DNA of 36,359 nucleotides from Burkholderiales bacterium (GCA_016213205.1 JACRAZ010000002.1:1-36359), one strand, 5' to 3'; positions 7,133 through 15,724 are shown, counted from the stretch's first letter. The notes: generated by a model not told the origin, from the sequence alone. Translations and numbers: made by a program.

Positions 7133-7857
7133 TCGAGGTCCTGGAACTGAGAGGTACCGTACAGCATGCCTTTTTCTTCGGCCGTGACGGACGAGACGGC
7201 CGAGGCTTCGAGGCAGACGCGGTCGCGCCCTTCGGCCTTGGCACGGTAGAGCTGGCGGTCGGCGCGTTCCATCCACAGCTCGGCCGACGAGCGCACCCAT
7301 TGCTGCGCAAAGGCGCCGCCGACGCTGACGGTGACCGTCACCGACCCACCATCGAACAGCGGCATCACGGTGCGCGCCACCCGGTGCCGCACCCGCGCGG
7401 CCACCTGCGGCCCGAATGCGGCCGGGCAATTGGGCAGCACGATCGCGAACTCCTCGCCGCCGATGCGCGCCACCAGGTCCATCGGCCGCACGGTCACGGC
7501 CAGGGCCTCGCTGACGGCGCGGATGACCTGGTCGCCCACCGCATGGCCATAGGTGTCGTTGATGCGCTTGAAATGATCGATGTCCACCACCAGCAGCAGG
7601 GCCGATTCGCCCGAGCGGGCCACCCGGTCGACCTCGCGTGCCAGGGCCAGTTCGAAGAAGCGGCGGTTGGCCAGGCCGGTGAGCGGGTCGCGGCTGGACA
7701 GATCGACCAGCCGGTCGATCAGCTCCTGCAGCCAGGCCACCGACCCCGGAACGCCGGCGGGTGCGCCCTGGCCCGCATGGTGCAGCAGCGCAAGCGCCGA
7801 CTCCAGCCGCAAAGCGGTGGTCGGGCTGGTGCTGGCATGCGATCGGTGGGCGTCCAC
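7129..7857 (-). CDS. Diguanylate cyclase (GGDEF domain)
   Basis: A 242-residue soluble protein. A short helical N-terminus (about 13-55) precedes a complete GGDEF domain (about 56-225) with RDPLTGLANRR, the Mg2+-binding DIDHFKRIND segment and the active motif GGEEF (133-137). The inhibitory c-di-GMP site RPMD (124-127) sits exactly five residues before GGEEF, so product inhibition is expected. No recognised sensor domain and no membrane helix are present. The start appears to be GTG at 7857; no in-frame ATG lies between it and the upstream stop and no good Shine-Dalgarno is visible, so the exact N-terminus is uncertain. It heads the operon with the FlhG-like ATPase and truncated hemoglobin and is divergent from cheR. 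Confidence 0.92.
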   Translation of the reverse strand: MDAHRSHASTSPTTALRLESALALLHHAGQGAPAGVPGSVAWLQELIDRLVDLSSRDPLTGLANRRFFELALAREVDRVARSGESALLLVVDIDHFKRINDTYGHAVGDQVIRAVSEALAVTVRPMDLVARIGGEEFAIVLPNCPAAFGPQVAARVRHRVARTVMPLFDGGSVTVTVSVGGAFAQQWVRSSAELWMERADRQLYRAKAEGRDRVCLEASAVSSVTAEEKGMLYGTSQFQDLE

Positions 7858-8045
7858 GTCGTGGCTGGTGGCGAAGTGAGGGGCAGTCTAGCAGTGGCCC
7901 CAATGGGAGCAGGGGTTCGAAATGCCGCAGGTTCGAGGTTCATTTCTGCAGCTTGGGTGAGCTGCGGCTCGGTCAGACTGCTGTTCACGCACCGGTTCGT
8001 CCCGGCGGCCGATCGTCTTCGCATCCAGTGACGCAAGAAACACAC
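7858..8045. promoter_or_regulatory. Divergent intergenic region between GGDEF gene and cheR
   Basis: This 188-bp region must hold promoters for both directions. Two inverted repeats are visible: GAAATG (7919-7924) facing CATTTC (7941-7946), and GCAGCT (7948-7953) facing AGCTGC (7960-7965) with 6 bp between. They could be operators or transcript hairpins. No convincing -10/-35 pair or sigma-28 site was identified. Confidence 0.35.
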
Positions 8046-8912
8046 ATGTCCGACCTGATCACTGCACCACGCCCAGCGCCTGCCACCGCCGACACGGTGG
8101 ACCAGGAGTTCAGCTTCTCGAAGGCCGACTTCGAGAAGGTGCGCGAACTGATCTACCAGCGGGCCGGCATCAGCCTGCACGCGGGCAAGCAGGCCATGGT
8201 GTACAGCCGGCTGTCGCGGCGGCTGCGCGAGACGGGCCACCGCTCATTTGCCGATTACCTGCAGTGGCTGCAGTCGCACATGGGCGCGAACGGTGATTCG
8301 GAGTGGCAGGAGTTCATCAACTGCCTGACGACCAACCTGACCTCCTTCTTCCGCGAAGACCACCACTTCCACGCGCTGGCCGACGACCTGAAGGCCCGCA
8401 CCGGGCAGAGCCTGCGCATCTGGTGCAGCGCCGCGTCCACCGGCGAGGAACCCTACTCGATCGCCATGACCGTGGTCGAGACCCTGGGCACCAGCCCCTC
8501 GGTGCGCATCATGGCCAGCGACATCGACACCAAGGTGCTGGCCACCGCCCAGCGCGGCGTGTACGACGCCGAGGCGCGCGGGCTCTCGCCGCAGCGCCTG
8601 CAACGGCACTTCCTGCGGGGCAAGGGCGCCAATGCGGGCTTCATCCGCGTGAAGCCTGAACTGGCGCGGCTGATCGAGTTCCGCCCATTCAACCTGATGA
8701 CGCGCGACTGGTCGCTGGGCGAGCCCTTCGACCTGATCTTCTGCCGCAACGTGATGATCTACTTCGACGCCGCCACGCAGCGCAACGTGCTGCAGCAGAT
8801 GCACCGCGTGATGCGCCCGGGCGGGCTGCTGTACGTGGGGCATTCCGAGAACTTCACGGAGTCGCGCGATCTGTTCAAGCTGCGCGGCAAGACGATCTAC
8901 CAGAAGGTGTGA
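8046..8912 (+). CDS. cheR: Chemotaxis protein methyltransferase CheR
   Basis: A 288-residue cytoplasmic enzyme that methylates glutamates on chemoreceptors using S-adenosylmethionine. An N-terminal all-helical CheR domain (about 22-80) leads into the TTNLTSFFRE motif (95-104), the SAM-binding CSAASTGEEPYS segment (127-138) and CRNVMIYF (233-240), all standard for the family. The N-terminal 20 residues are a Pro/Ala-rich extension. The ATG at 8046 was chosen because upstream in-frame sequence is not CheR-like. It is first in a cheR-cheD-cheB operon; the usual cheA, cheW and receptor genes are absent on its left, where a GGDEF operon diverges instead. Confidence 0.96.
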   Translation: MSDLITAPRPAPATADTVDQEFSFSKADFEKVRELIYQRAGISLHAGKQAMVYSRLSRRLRETGHRSFADYLQWLQSHMGANGDSEWQEFINCLTTNLTSFFREDHHFHALADDLKARTGQSLRIWCSAASTGEEPYSIAMTVVETLGTSPSVRIMASDIDTKVLATAQRGVYDAEARGLSPQRLQRHFLRGKGANAGFIRVKPELARLIEFRPFNLMTRDWSLGEPFDLIFCRNVMIYFDAATQRNVLQQMHRVMRPGGLLYVGHSENFTESRDLFKLRGKTIYQKV

Positions 8913-8958
8913 GCCCCTTGCCGGCCCGCCCCAAGAACAAGCTGAACCAGGACCGTCC

Positions 8959-9630
8959 ATGACCGCAATGCCCCTCAGCGGCGCACCGCTGGCCCCACGC
9001 GCACCGATGCTGAACTCGTCGCCCCGGCTCGAGCGGCTGAAGTCCTCGCCGCGCCGCCCCGGCGAGGCCTCGTTCTTCTTCTGGGATGCGCACTTCAAGA
9101 ACGACGCGGTCAAGGTGCTGCCCGGCGAGTATTTCGTGCACGAGGAAGACCTGCTGATCACCACCACGCTGGGCTCCTGCATCGCCGCGTGCATCTGGGA
9201 CCGCGAGCGCCGCATCGGCGGCATGAACCACTTCATGCTGCCCGAGGGCAGCGGTGATTCCGGCCGCTACGGCAGCTACGCGATGGAACTGCTGATCAAC
9301 GAGATGATGAAGCGCGGCGCCGCACGCATGACGATGGAGGCCAAGGTCTTCGGCGGTGGCGCGGTGATCAGCGGCATGAGCAGCCTGAACGTGGGCGAGC
9401 GCAACACCAAGTTCGTGATCGAGTACCTGCAGACCGAGCGCATCCCCATCGTCAGCAAGGACGTGATGGACATCTACCCGCGCAAGGTGTGCTTCCTGCC
9501 GGCATCGGGCAAGGCCATGGTCAAGCGCCTGGCGCCCACCAATGCCGAGGCCCTGGTGGCCCAGGACCGGGCCGCCGCGCAGAAGGCGGTGCCCACCTCC
9601 ACCGGCGGCGGTTCCGTCGACCTGTTCTGA
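8959..9630 (+). CDS. cheD: Chemoreceptor glutamine deamidase CheD
   Basis: A 223-residue CheD, which deamidates specific glutamines of chemoreceptors to glutamates. The catalytic Cys C74 lies in TTTLGSCIAAC and the His H91 in RIGGMNHFMLP, with Thr residues just before the Cys completing the known Cys-His-Thr set. The C-terminal GGGSVDLF resembles tails of other proteobacterial CheD proteins. The first 35 residues are a basic, Pro-rich extension. An AGGA lies about 9 bp before the ATG. It sits 46 bp after cheR and 27 bp before cheB, consistent with one transcript. Confidence 0.95.
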   Translation: MTAMPLSGAPLAPRAPMLNSSPRLERLKSSPRRPGEASFFFWDAHFKNDAVKVLPGEYFVHEEDLLITTTLGSCIAACIWDRERRIGGMNHFMLPEGSGDSGRYGSYAMELLINEMMKRGAARMTMEAKVFGGGAVISGMSSLNVGERNTKFVIEYLQTERIPIVSKDVMDIYPRKVCFLPASGKAMVKRLAPTNAEALVAQDRAAAQKAVPTSTGGGSVDLF

Positions 9631-9657
9631 TCCTCGCTTCCCCCGGAGAACAACATC

Positions 9658-10764
9658 ATGCCGAAGACCCGAGTGGTGGTGGTGGACGATTCCGCCCTGG
9701 TGCGTGGCCTGCTGGCCGAGATCATCAACAAGCAGCACGACATGGAGTGCGTGGGTGCCGCGAGCGACCCCTTCGTGGCACGCGAGATGATCCGCAACCT
9801 CAACCCCGACGTGATCACGCTGGACGTGGAAATGCCGCGCATGGACGGCATCGACTTCCTCAGCAAGCTGATGCGCCTGCGGCCGATGCCGGTGGTGATG
9901 GTGAGCACCCTGACCGAGCGCGGCGCCGACGTCACGCTGCGTGCGCTGGAACTGGGTGCGATCGATTTCGTGGCCAAGCCCAAGATCGGCGTGGCCGATG
10001 GCCTGCGGCAACTGGCCGAGGACATCACCGAGAAGGTACGCACCGCCTCCAAGGCCCACGTGCGGCGCCTGCCGCCGGCACCCGCCCCGGCCGGCTCGGC
10101 GCCGGGCACGCCGGCCCCCGCCGGCGTGCGGCCCGCCGCGCCGGTGGCCTCGCTGGGCCGGCTGTCCACCGAGAAGATCATCTTCATCGGCGCCTCCACC
10201 GGCGGCACCGAAGCCACCAAGGAGGTGCTGATGAACCTGCCGGCCGATGCGCCCGCGGTGGTCATCACCCAGCACATGCCGCCCGGCTTCACCCGCAGCT
10301 ATGCCACCCGGCTGGACGGCCTGTGCCGCATCCGCGTGAAGGAAGCGGCCGATGGCGAGCGCGTGCTGCCTGGCCATGCCTACATCGCCCCCGGCGGCTT
10401 TCACCTCTCGGTGGAGCGTTCCGGCGCCAACTACATCGCCCGCGTGCGCGACGGCGAGCCGGTCAACCGCCACAAGCCCTCGGTGGAGGTGCTGTTCGAA
10501 TCCGCCGCCCGGGTGGTGGGCCAGAACGCGCTGGGGGTGATGCTCACCGGCATGGGCGCCGACGGCGCCCGCGCGATGAAGACCATGCGCGACGCCGGCA
10601 GCTACAACATCTGCCAGGACGAAGCCAGTTGTGTGGTGTTCGGCATGCCGCGCGAGGCCATCGCGCACGGCGCGGCCGACGAGGTGCTGCCGCTGCAACG
10701 CATTGCGCCGGCCCTGCTGGAACGCCTGCGCAGCACGGTCGGCGCGGTGATTCACCGGGTCTGA
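9658..10764 (+). CDS. cheB: Chemotaxis response regulator protein-glutamate methylesterase CheB
   Basis: A 368-residue two-domain enzyme removing methyl groups from chemoreceptors after phosphorylation by CheA. The receiver domain (about 4-122) has D10/D11 and phospho-acceptor D56. A long Pro/Ala/Gly linker (about 138-166) leads to the methylesterase domain (about 172-362), whose catalytic triad is visible as S180 (GASTGG), H206 (TQHMPPGF) and D302 (LTGMGADGA). A Shine-Dalgarno GGAGAA precedes the ATG. It is the last gene of the cheR-cheD-cheB set; GC-rich hairpins follow at 10771 and 10823. The phosphodonor CheA is not encoded in the window. Confidence 0.97.
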   Translation: MPKTRVVVVDDSALVRGLLAEIINKQHDMECVGAASDPFVAREMIRNLNPDVITLDVEMPRMDGIDFLSKLMRLRPMPVVMVSTLTERGADVTLRALELGAIDFVAKPKIGVADGLRQLAEDITEKVRTASKAHVRRLPPAPAPAGSAPGTPAPAGVRPAAPVASLGRLSTEKIIFIGASTGGTEATKEVLMNLPADAPAVVITQHMPPGFTRSYATRLDGLCRIRVKEAADGERVLPGHAYIAPGGFHLSVERSGANYIARVRDGEPVNRHKPSVEVLFESAARVVGQNALGVMLTGMGADGARAMKTMRDAGSYNICQDEASCVVFGMPREAIAHGAADEVLPLQRIAPALLERLRSTVGAVIHRV

Positions 10765-10770
10765 CACCGC

Positions 10771-10790
10771 GGCCTGCAGCACCGCAGGCC
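10771..10790 (+). terminator. Hairpin after cheB
   Basis: GGCCTGC (10771-10777), loop AGCACC, GCAGGCC (10784-10790): a perfect 7-bp stem just after the cheB stop. There is no T-run, so it may be a transcript-stabilising hairpin or a weak terminator. Confidence 0.45.
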
Positions 10791-10822
10791 AGGCGGCCCG
10801 GTGCGCGCGCCGCGGCCTGGCG

Positions 10823-10841
10823 CCCGCCTTGACCAGGCGGG
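10823..10841. terminator. Second hairpin between convergent cheB and the DUF1127-like gene
   Basis: CCCGCCT, loop TGACC, AGGCGGG: a perfect 7-bp stem in the 105-bp convergent gap. It could serve both directions. No clear T-tract on either side. Confidence 0.4.
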
Positions 10842-10869
10842 TGTCAGCCCGGCAGCGTCAGGCCGTCCC

Positions 10870-11154
10870 TCACTGCCAGCGCATGCCGCCGCCGCCCAGT
10901 TCGTTGCGCGCGCTGCGCAGGGCCAGCGAATCGGCCTCGCGGCGGGCCTGCGCCTGAACGCGCAGCCACTCGGGCGCGCCGATGTCGCGCAGCGTGGCGT
11001 CGTTGAGCTCCATCGCGGACTGCAGGTCCATCTCGGGCGCGGGCGCCAGCAGCGCCTGCCGCCAGGCCTGCCAGCGTGCGTGCGCGGCATCGAGCCAGCG
11101 TTGCCACAGCGGGCGGTACAGCGGAATGGTCACGGGCATGCAGCAGTCGTTCAT
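10870..11154 (-). CDS. Small DUF1127-like protein
   Basis: A 94-residue soluble protein of unknown function. The segment ELNDATLRDIGAPEW (about 49-63) matches the short DUF1127 (YjiS-like) signature in which a conserved 'LRDIG' helix turn follows an Arg/Trp-rich helix. The N-terminal half is Trp/Arg-rich (LWQRWLDAAHARWQAWRQ). In some alphaproteobacteria DUF1127 proteins have been linked to RNA metabolism and stress, but that cannot be carried over here. GGAG lies 7 bp before the ATG. It is divergent from a LysR regulator across a 14-bp inverted repeat, so that regulator is its likely controller. Confidence 0.75.
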   Translation of the reverse strand: MNDCCMPVTIPLYRPLWQRWLDAAHARWQAWRQALLAPAPEMDLQSAMELNDATLRDIGAPEWLRVQAQARREADSLALRSARNELGGGGMRWQ

Positions 11155-11189
11155 CTCGGGCTCCGGTGGGCATCGGGGGGATCGTCAAC

Positions 11190-11266
11190 GCTGGTAAGGA
11201 TAGACATCCAAAACAGGGTTGAGAATTGATTTGTTCCGGCCAGTTTGGTCAGCTATGCTTACCAGC
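11190..11266. promoter_or_regulatory. 14-bp inverted repeat in the DUF1127-like/LysR divergent promoter region
   Basis: GCTGGTAAGGATAG (11190-11203) faces CTATGCTTACCAGC (11253-11266): 13 of 14 bases pair as an inverted repeat, with 49 bp between the arms. Each arm contains a plausible -10 for its own direction: TATGCT (11254-11259) on + with TTGTTC (11231-11236) 17 bp upstream, and TATCCT on - (11202-11197). If the + promoter is real, transcription of the LysR gene begins almost at its ATG at 11267, giving a leaderless message. The symmetry suggests joint repression of both genes. Confidence 0.5.
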
Positions 11267-12295
11267 ATGGCCCGGCTGCCGCTGCACACACTGCCCACCT
11301 TCCGCCTGGTCGCCCAGCGCGAGAACCTGCGCTCGGCGGCCGAGGCGCTGCACCTGACCCACAGTGCCGTGAGCCAGCAGATCCGCCTGCTCGAAGAACA
11401 GATCGGATTCCCGTTGTTCGAGCGCCAGGGCCGCCGCGTGCGGCTGAACAACGCCGGCGCCGCCTTGCTGCGGGCGGTGGCGCCGGCACTGGACCAACTG
11501 GACGAAGGCCTGCGGGCCGCCGCCGCCGTGGTGGCGGGCGACGACCCGCGCGTCCGCCTGACGATGCTGCCGTCCTTCGGCCAGCGCTGGTTGATGCCAC
11601 GCATGGGCCGCTGGCGCGCGCGGCATCCGGGCATCGCGCTGGAGCTCGATGCGTCGCAACGCCTGGTCGACCTGCAACGCGATGGCTTCCACGCCGCGCT
11701 GCGCCAAGGCGCCGGCCCCTGGCGCGGCCTGGTGGCCGAGCGCCTGATCGATTCGCCCCGCATCGCGGTGGCCGCGCCGGAGCTTGCCGTCAAGCTGCTG
11801 GGCCACGACATCGACGTGCTGGCGCGCCAGCCGCTGCTGGGGGATGCCGAGCAGTGGCAGGACTGGTTCGCGCTGCACGGCCTGCGCACGCAGGTGAACC
11901 CGGTGGCCAGCTTCAACGACGCCGGCCTGATGCTGCAGGCCACCGAACAAGGCCTGGGCCTGGCCCTGCCCCGCGCCCTGCTGGCGGCCGATGCCTTGCG
12001 CGACGGACGCCTGGTGCGGCTATCGCCCTTGAGCCTGGGCGGTGACGGTTATGACACCTACTGGTTCGTGCACCCGCCCGCGCTGGCCGACTGGGCCCCC
12101 TTGAAGGCCCTGCGCGATTGGCTGGTGAAGGAACTCGCGCAATCGGCGCTCGAGCTCGCCGAGATGCCCGCGGCGGTGATGCCGGGCCTGGCCCCGCCGG
12201 CGGTCACGCCGGCGCCAGGAACAGCGACTGCAGGTCCGACAGGAAGTCGAAACCCCGCGCCGTCGGCCACACGCGCTCGAAATCGCGGGCGATGA
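11255..12295 (+). CDS. LysR-family transcriptional regulator (GcvA-like)
   Basis: A 346-residue DNA-binding regulator. The N-terminal winged helix-turn-helix (about 9-65: TFRLVAQRENLRSAAEALHLTHSAVSQQ as a run of typical positions, then LLEEQIGFPLFERQ) is typical LysR. The effector domain resembles GcvA/AmpR-type proteins (LPSFGQRWLMPRM about 105-117). Either ATG 11255 or ATG 11267 could start it; neither has a good Shine-Dalgarno. The C-terminus is unusual: a ~45-residue Ala/Pro/Thr/Arg-rich tail beyond the normal family end runs 92 bp antisense into the 3' end of hemW. It is divergent from the DUF1127-like gene. Confidence 0.9.
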   Translation: MLTSMARLPLHTLPTFRLVAQRENLRSAAEALHLTHSAVSQQIRLLEEQIGFPLFERQGRRVRLNNAGAALLRAVAPALDQLDEGLRAAAAVVAGDDPRVRLTMLPSFGQRWLMPRMGRWRARHPGIALELDASQRLVDLQRDGFHAALRQGAGPWRGLVAERLIDSPRIAVAAPELAVKLLGHDIDVLARQPLLGDAEQWQDWFALHGLRTQVNPVASFNDAGLMLQATEQGLGLALPRALLAADALRDGRLVRLSPLSLGGDGYDTYWFVHPPALADWAPLKALRDWLVKELAQSALELAEMPAAVMPGLAPPAVTPAPGTATAGPTGSRNPAPSATRARNRGR

Positions 12296-13400
12296 GGCCA
12301 CGCGCCTCGGCTTCGGCCAGCGGCCTGGCGATGGCGGTCACGGCCAGCCCGGTGCGGGCCGTGAAGTCGGCCAACGCAAAACCCTCCCGCAGGCGCAGCG
12401 CATTGAGCATGAACTCGAACGGCAGCTGCGCGCGCGGCACTTCGTCGTCATTGCTCATCGCGCGGCCGGCCAGGGCCTCGGCCATGTAGCGCTGCGGCTC
12501 GCGCCAGCGCACCTGGCGCAGCACACGGTGCGGGTAGCTCAGCTTGCCATGGGCGCCGGCGCCGATGCCGAGGTAGTCGCCGAACTGCCAGTAGTTCAGG
12601 TTGTGGCGGCAGCGGTGGCCCTCGCGCGCGAAGGCCGAGACTTCATAACGCTTCAGGTCCGCGGCCGCGGTGCGCTCGACGATCAGGTCCAGCATGTCGC
12701 TGGCCAGGTCGTCGTCGGCCAGCGCAGGCGGCGGCTGCACCGCGAAGCGCGTGTTCGGCTCGATCGTCAGGTGGTAGATCGACAGGTGTGGCGGCCGGTA
12801 CGACAAGGCCGTGGCCAGGTCGGCCTCCAGCTGCGCCAGGCCCTGGCCCGGCAGCGCATACATCAGGTCGATGTTGAAGGTGTCGAAGGCCTCGGCGGCC
12901 TCTTCGATCGCCGCACGCGCCTGGGCACCGTCGTGCACCCGGCCCAGGCGCCCGAGCATCGTGTCGTCGAAGCTCTGCACACCGATCGACAGGCGCGTGA
13001 CGCCCGCGGCGCGGAAGGCCTTGAAGCGCTCGCGCTCGAAGGTGCCGGGGTTGGCCTCCAGCGTGACCTCGCTGCCCGCCTCCAACGGCAGCCGCGCGCG
13101 GATGGCCGCCAGCAGCCGGTCGATGCCCTCGGGCGAGAACAGGCTGGGCGTGCCGCCGCCGATGAACACGCTCACCACCGGCCGGCCCCACACCAGCGGC
13201 AACGCGGCTTCGAGGTCGGCGATCAGGGCGTCGAGGTAGCGCTGTTCGGGCAGGCCGCCGGCCGGCGACGCGTGCGAATTGAAATCGCAGTAGGGGCACT
13301 TGGCCAGGCACCACGGCAGGTGCACGTACAGCGACAAGGGCGGCGATTCGCCCAGCTGCAAGGTGCCGGGCCGCAGGTAGCGGCTGACCAGGTCGTCCAC
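12204..13400 (-). CDS. hemW: Radical SAM heme chaperone HemW
   Basis: A 398-residue member of the coproporphyrinogen III oxidase-like radical SAM family. The [4Fe-4S] motif is C31-x3-C35-x2-C38 (CLAKCPYC) followed directly by DFNSH, as in HemW; the extra Cys of true HemN is absent. A GGGTPS motif and the HNLNYW segment (HNxxYW, the heme-binding motif of HemW) support a heme-trafficking role rather than coproporphyrinogen oxidation. A C-terminal HemN_C domain (MLNALRLREGF onward) is complete. The start is GTG at 13400, 17 bp after the rdgB stop. It is the last gene of the rph-rdgB-hemW run and its 3' end overlaps the convergent LysR gene. Confidence 0.94.
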   Translation of the reverse strand: MDDLVSRYLRPGTLQLGESPPLSLYVHLPWCLAKCPYCDFNSHASPAGGLPEQRYLDALIADLEAALPLVWGRPVVSVFIGGGTPSLFSPEGIDRLLAAIRARLPLEAGSEVTLEANPGTFERERFKAFRAAGVTRLSIGVQSFDDTMLGRLGRVHDGAQARAAIEEAAEAFDTFNIDLMYALPGQGLAQLEADLATALSYRPPHLSIYHLTIEPNTRFAVQPPPALADDDLASDMLDLIVERTAAADLKRYEVSAFAREGHRCRHNLNYWQFGDYLGIGAGAHGKLSYPHRVLRQVRWREPQRYMAEALAGRAMSNDDEVPRAQLPFEFMLNALRLREGFALADFTARTGLAVTAIARPLAEAEARGLIARDFERVWPTARGFDFLSDLQSLFLAPA

Positions 13401-13417
13401 GCGGTACCGCCCGGGTG

Positions 13418-14056
13418 TCAGGCGCCGAGGTGCCAGGCCTCGTGCAGCAGCGTGCGCAACGCAGCCGCCGAGCGTGCCCGGTGGCTGTGGCGGTTCTTGC
13501 GCTCGGCGTCGAGCTCGGCGACGGTGGCGCCCAGGTCGGGGATGTACATCAGCGGGTCGTAGCCGAAGCCTTGGGTGCCACGCGGCGCGGCGAGGATCTC
13601 GCCCGGCCAGCGGCCCACCGCCACCAGCGGCTCGGGATCATCCGCATGCCGGATGGCCACCAGCGTGCTGATGAAATGGGCCCGCCGGTCGGCCACGCCT
13701 TCGAGCCGCTGCAGCAGCAACGCGTTGTTGGCGGCATCCTGGCGGCGGCGGCGGTCTTCGCGCCCTTCATCACCCTGCGCCGCCACTTCGCCGGCAAAGT
13801 GCGCCGAGATCACGCCCGGCGCGCCGCCCAGCGCGTGCACGCACAGGCCGGAATCGTCGGCAATGGCGGCGCCGGCCGCGGCCGCCGCGGCATGGCGCGC
13901 CTTGGCCAGCGCGTTCTCGACGAAGGTGTGGTGCGGCTCCTCGGCCTCGGCGATGCCCAGCTCGCCCTGCGCCACGATGGCCAGCGGCAAGCCACCCAGC
14001 AGCGCGCGCAGCTCGGCCAGCTTCTTCGCGTTGTTGGAGGCCAGCACCAGGCGCAT
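13418..14056 (-). CDS. rdgB: Non-canonical purine NTP pyrophosphatase RdgB/HAM1
   Basis: A 212-residue house-cleaning enzyme hydrolysing dITP, XTP and related NTPs to monophosphates. The N-terminus LVLASNNAKKLAELRALL (family SNNxxK motif), TFVENALAKARHAA, ADDSGLCVHAL and the C-terminal GFGYDPLMYIPDLGATVAEL and HRARSAAAL segments are all characteristic. An Arg-rich insertion (EGREDRRRRQDAANN, about 100-114) is somewhat longer than in enteric homologues. The ATG at 14056 is two bases after the rph stop, so translation is probably coupled to rph. It lies between rph and hemW, the conserved Burkholderiales order. Confidence 0.95.
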   Translation of the reverse strand: MRLVLASNNAKKLAELRALLGGLPLAIVAQGELGIAEAEEPHHTFVENALAKARHAAAAAAGAAIADDSGLCVHALGGAPGVISAHFAGEVAAQGDEGREDRRRRQDAANNALLLQRLEGVADRRAHFISTLVAIRHADDPEPLVAVGRWPGEILAAPRGTQGFGYDPLMYIPDLGATVAELDAERKNRHSHRARSAAALRTLLHEAWHLGA

Positions 14057-14058
14057 GC

Positions 14059-14799
14059 TCAGCGCCCCGCGGGTGCTGCCAGCGCGGCCTGCTGCGCCTG
14101 CACCAGCTCGCGGATGCCCTTGTCGGCCAGCGCGAGCAATGCGTCCATCTCGGCGCGCGAGAAGGCGGCGCCCTCGGCGGTGCCCTGCACCTCGACAAAG
14201 CCGCCGGCGCCTGTCATCACCACGTTCATGTCGGTGTCGCAGGCCGAGTCTTCGGTGTACTCCAGGTCCAGCAGCGGCGTGCCCTGCACGATGCCCACCG
14301 ACACCGCGGCCACCGCATCCTTGATCGGGCTCTTGCTCAGCTTGCCTTCGGCGATGAGCCAGTTCACCGCGTCCTGCGCTGCCACGAAGGCGCCTGTGAT
14401 GGCCGCGGTGCGGGTGCCGCCATCGGCCTGCAGCACGTCGCAATCGATCAGGATGCTGCGCTCGCCGAGTGCGGCCAGGTCGAACACGCAGCGCAGCGAG
14501 CGGCCGATCAGGCGCTGGATCTCCTGCGTGCGGCCGCTCTGCTTGCCGCGCGCGGCCTCGCGGTCGCCGCGGGTGTGGGTGGCGCGCGGCAGCATGCCGT
14601 ATTCGGCCGTGACCCAGCCTTCGCCGGAACCGCGCTTGTGCGGCGGCACCTTCTCTTCCACCGAAGCGGTGCACAGCACCTGCGTGTCGCCGAAGCTCAC
14701 CAGCACCGAGCCTTCGGCGTGGCGCGTGAAGCCACGCTGGATGGAGACCGGGCGCAATGCATCCGGCGCACGGTGGCCCGTGCGTTGAAACTGACTCAT
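14059..14799 (-). CDS. rph: Ribonuclease PH
   Basis: A 246-residue phosphorolytic 3'-5' exoribonuclease that trims tRNA 3' ends. The sequence shows the family N-terminus ([22 protein letters not shown] as successive conserved positions), [17 protein letters not shown], the [14 protein letters not shown] helix, the [18 protein letters not shown] active-site segment and the D-E/D pair around [13 protein letters not shown]. Full family length. The ATG at 14799 was chosen over longer in-frame starts because [10 protein letters not shown] begins the conserved domain. It follows the PP2C phosphatase stop by 7 bp and runs into rdgB. Confidence 0.96.
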   Translation of the reverse strand: MSQFQRTGHRAPDALRPVSIQRGFTRHAEGSVLVSFGDTQVLCTASVEEKVPPHKRGSGEGWVTAEYGMLPRATHTRGDREAARGKQSGRTQEIQRLIGRSLRCVFDLAALGERSILIDCDVLQADGGTRTAAITGAFVAAQDAVNWLIAEGKLSKSPIKDAVAAVSVGIVQGTPLLDLEYTEDSACDTDMNVVMTGAGGFVEVQGTAEGAAFSRAEMDALLALADKGIRELVQAQQAALAAPAGR

Positions 14800-14806
14800 G
14801 GGAACC

Positions 14807-15724
14807 TCAGTGTTTCTTTTGGGACGACTTGCGGATCGCCTCGTTGATCTCGCGGATGGACCGCTCGATCTCGGCGTCGTCCAGCTCGTCGGGCGGCGCT
14901 TCGCCGGCGGCCAGGCTGGCCTGGATGGTCGAGGCGAAGACATCGTCGCCCAGCGACTGGGTGGACACGGCCACGGTGGAGTCGTCGTCCTCGGCCGCTT
15001 CCCATTCCACCGCGAGCACGGTGACGTTGTCGCTTTTTTCACCGGCGTTGCGCAGGGCCTGCTCGGCCAGCTCGGGCACCGCATCCGAGATGGGCCGCTG
15101 GGCCAGCTGCTCGGTGATCATCGTGTCGGTGACGCTGCCCCACAGGCCGTCGGAGCACAGCAGCACCTTGTCGCCGGCCTGCATCAGCAAGGGGCCGGCG
15201 GTGTCGACCACCGGCTTGCCGGGCGAGCCCAGGCAGGTGAACAGCACGTTGCGGTTGAAGCGCTGCGCGATCGGCACCACCTGCGCCATGGTGTCCTGCA
15301 GCTCGGTGTAGGAATGGTCGCGCGTGCGGGCGATGAGCTTGTCGCCACGCACCAGGTACAGCCGCGAATCGCCGCAATGCGCCCAGTAGGCCGCGTTGCC
15401 CTGCAGCAGGCAGGCCACGATGGTGGTGCGCGGGGTGTCCAGCAGCGCCTTGTCGGTGGCGTAGCGCAGCAGTTGGTGGTGGCCGGCGAGGATGGCGTCG
15501 TGCAGGAAGCGCAGCGGGTCCTTCAGGCCGGGCTTGGCATCGCGCTGGAACATCGCCGCCAGGGTTTGCAGGGCCAGCTGCGAGGCCACCTCGCCCTCGG
15601 GGTGCCCGCCCATGCCATCGGCCAGCGCAAACAGACCCGAAGACCGCGTGTAGCAGTAGCCCATGCGGTCTTCATTCTTTTCGCGGCCGCCCTTTCGGCT
15701 GACCTGGTAAACAGAAAACCGCAT
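14807..15724 (-). CDS. PP2C-type Ser/Thr protein phosphatase
   Basis: A 305-residue cytoplasmic metal-dependent phosphatase. PP2C signature motifs occur in order: [11 protein letters not shown] (about 12-22), [11 protein letters not shown] (35-45), [23 protein letters not shown] and SDNVTVL, giving the full set of Asp ligands for two Mn/Mg ions. After the catalytic domain (about 1-245) there is an acidic tail ending in RKSSQKKH. It lies 11 bp after a Ser/Thr kinase gene in the same direction, so the pair is expected to act as a reversible phosphorylation switch. No transmembrane segment is present. Confidence 0.94.
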   Translation of the reverse strand: MRFSVYQVSRKGGREKNEDRMGYCYTRSSGLFALADGMGGHPEGEVASQLALQTLAAMFQRDAKPGLKDPLRFLHDAILAGHHQLLRYATDKALLDTPRTTIVACLLQGNAAYWAHCGDSRLYLVRGDKLIARTRDHSYTELQDTMAQVVPIAQRFNRNVLFTCLGSPGKPVVDTAGPLLMQAGDKVLLCSDGLWGSVTDTMITEQLAQRPISDAVPELAEQALRNAGEKSDNVTVLAVEWEAAEDDDSTVAVSTQSLGDDVFASTIQASLAAGEAPPDELDDAEIERSIREINEAIRKSSQKKH

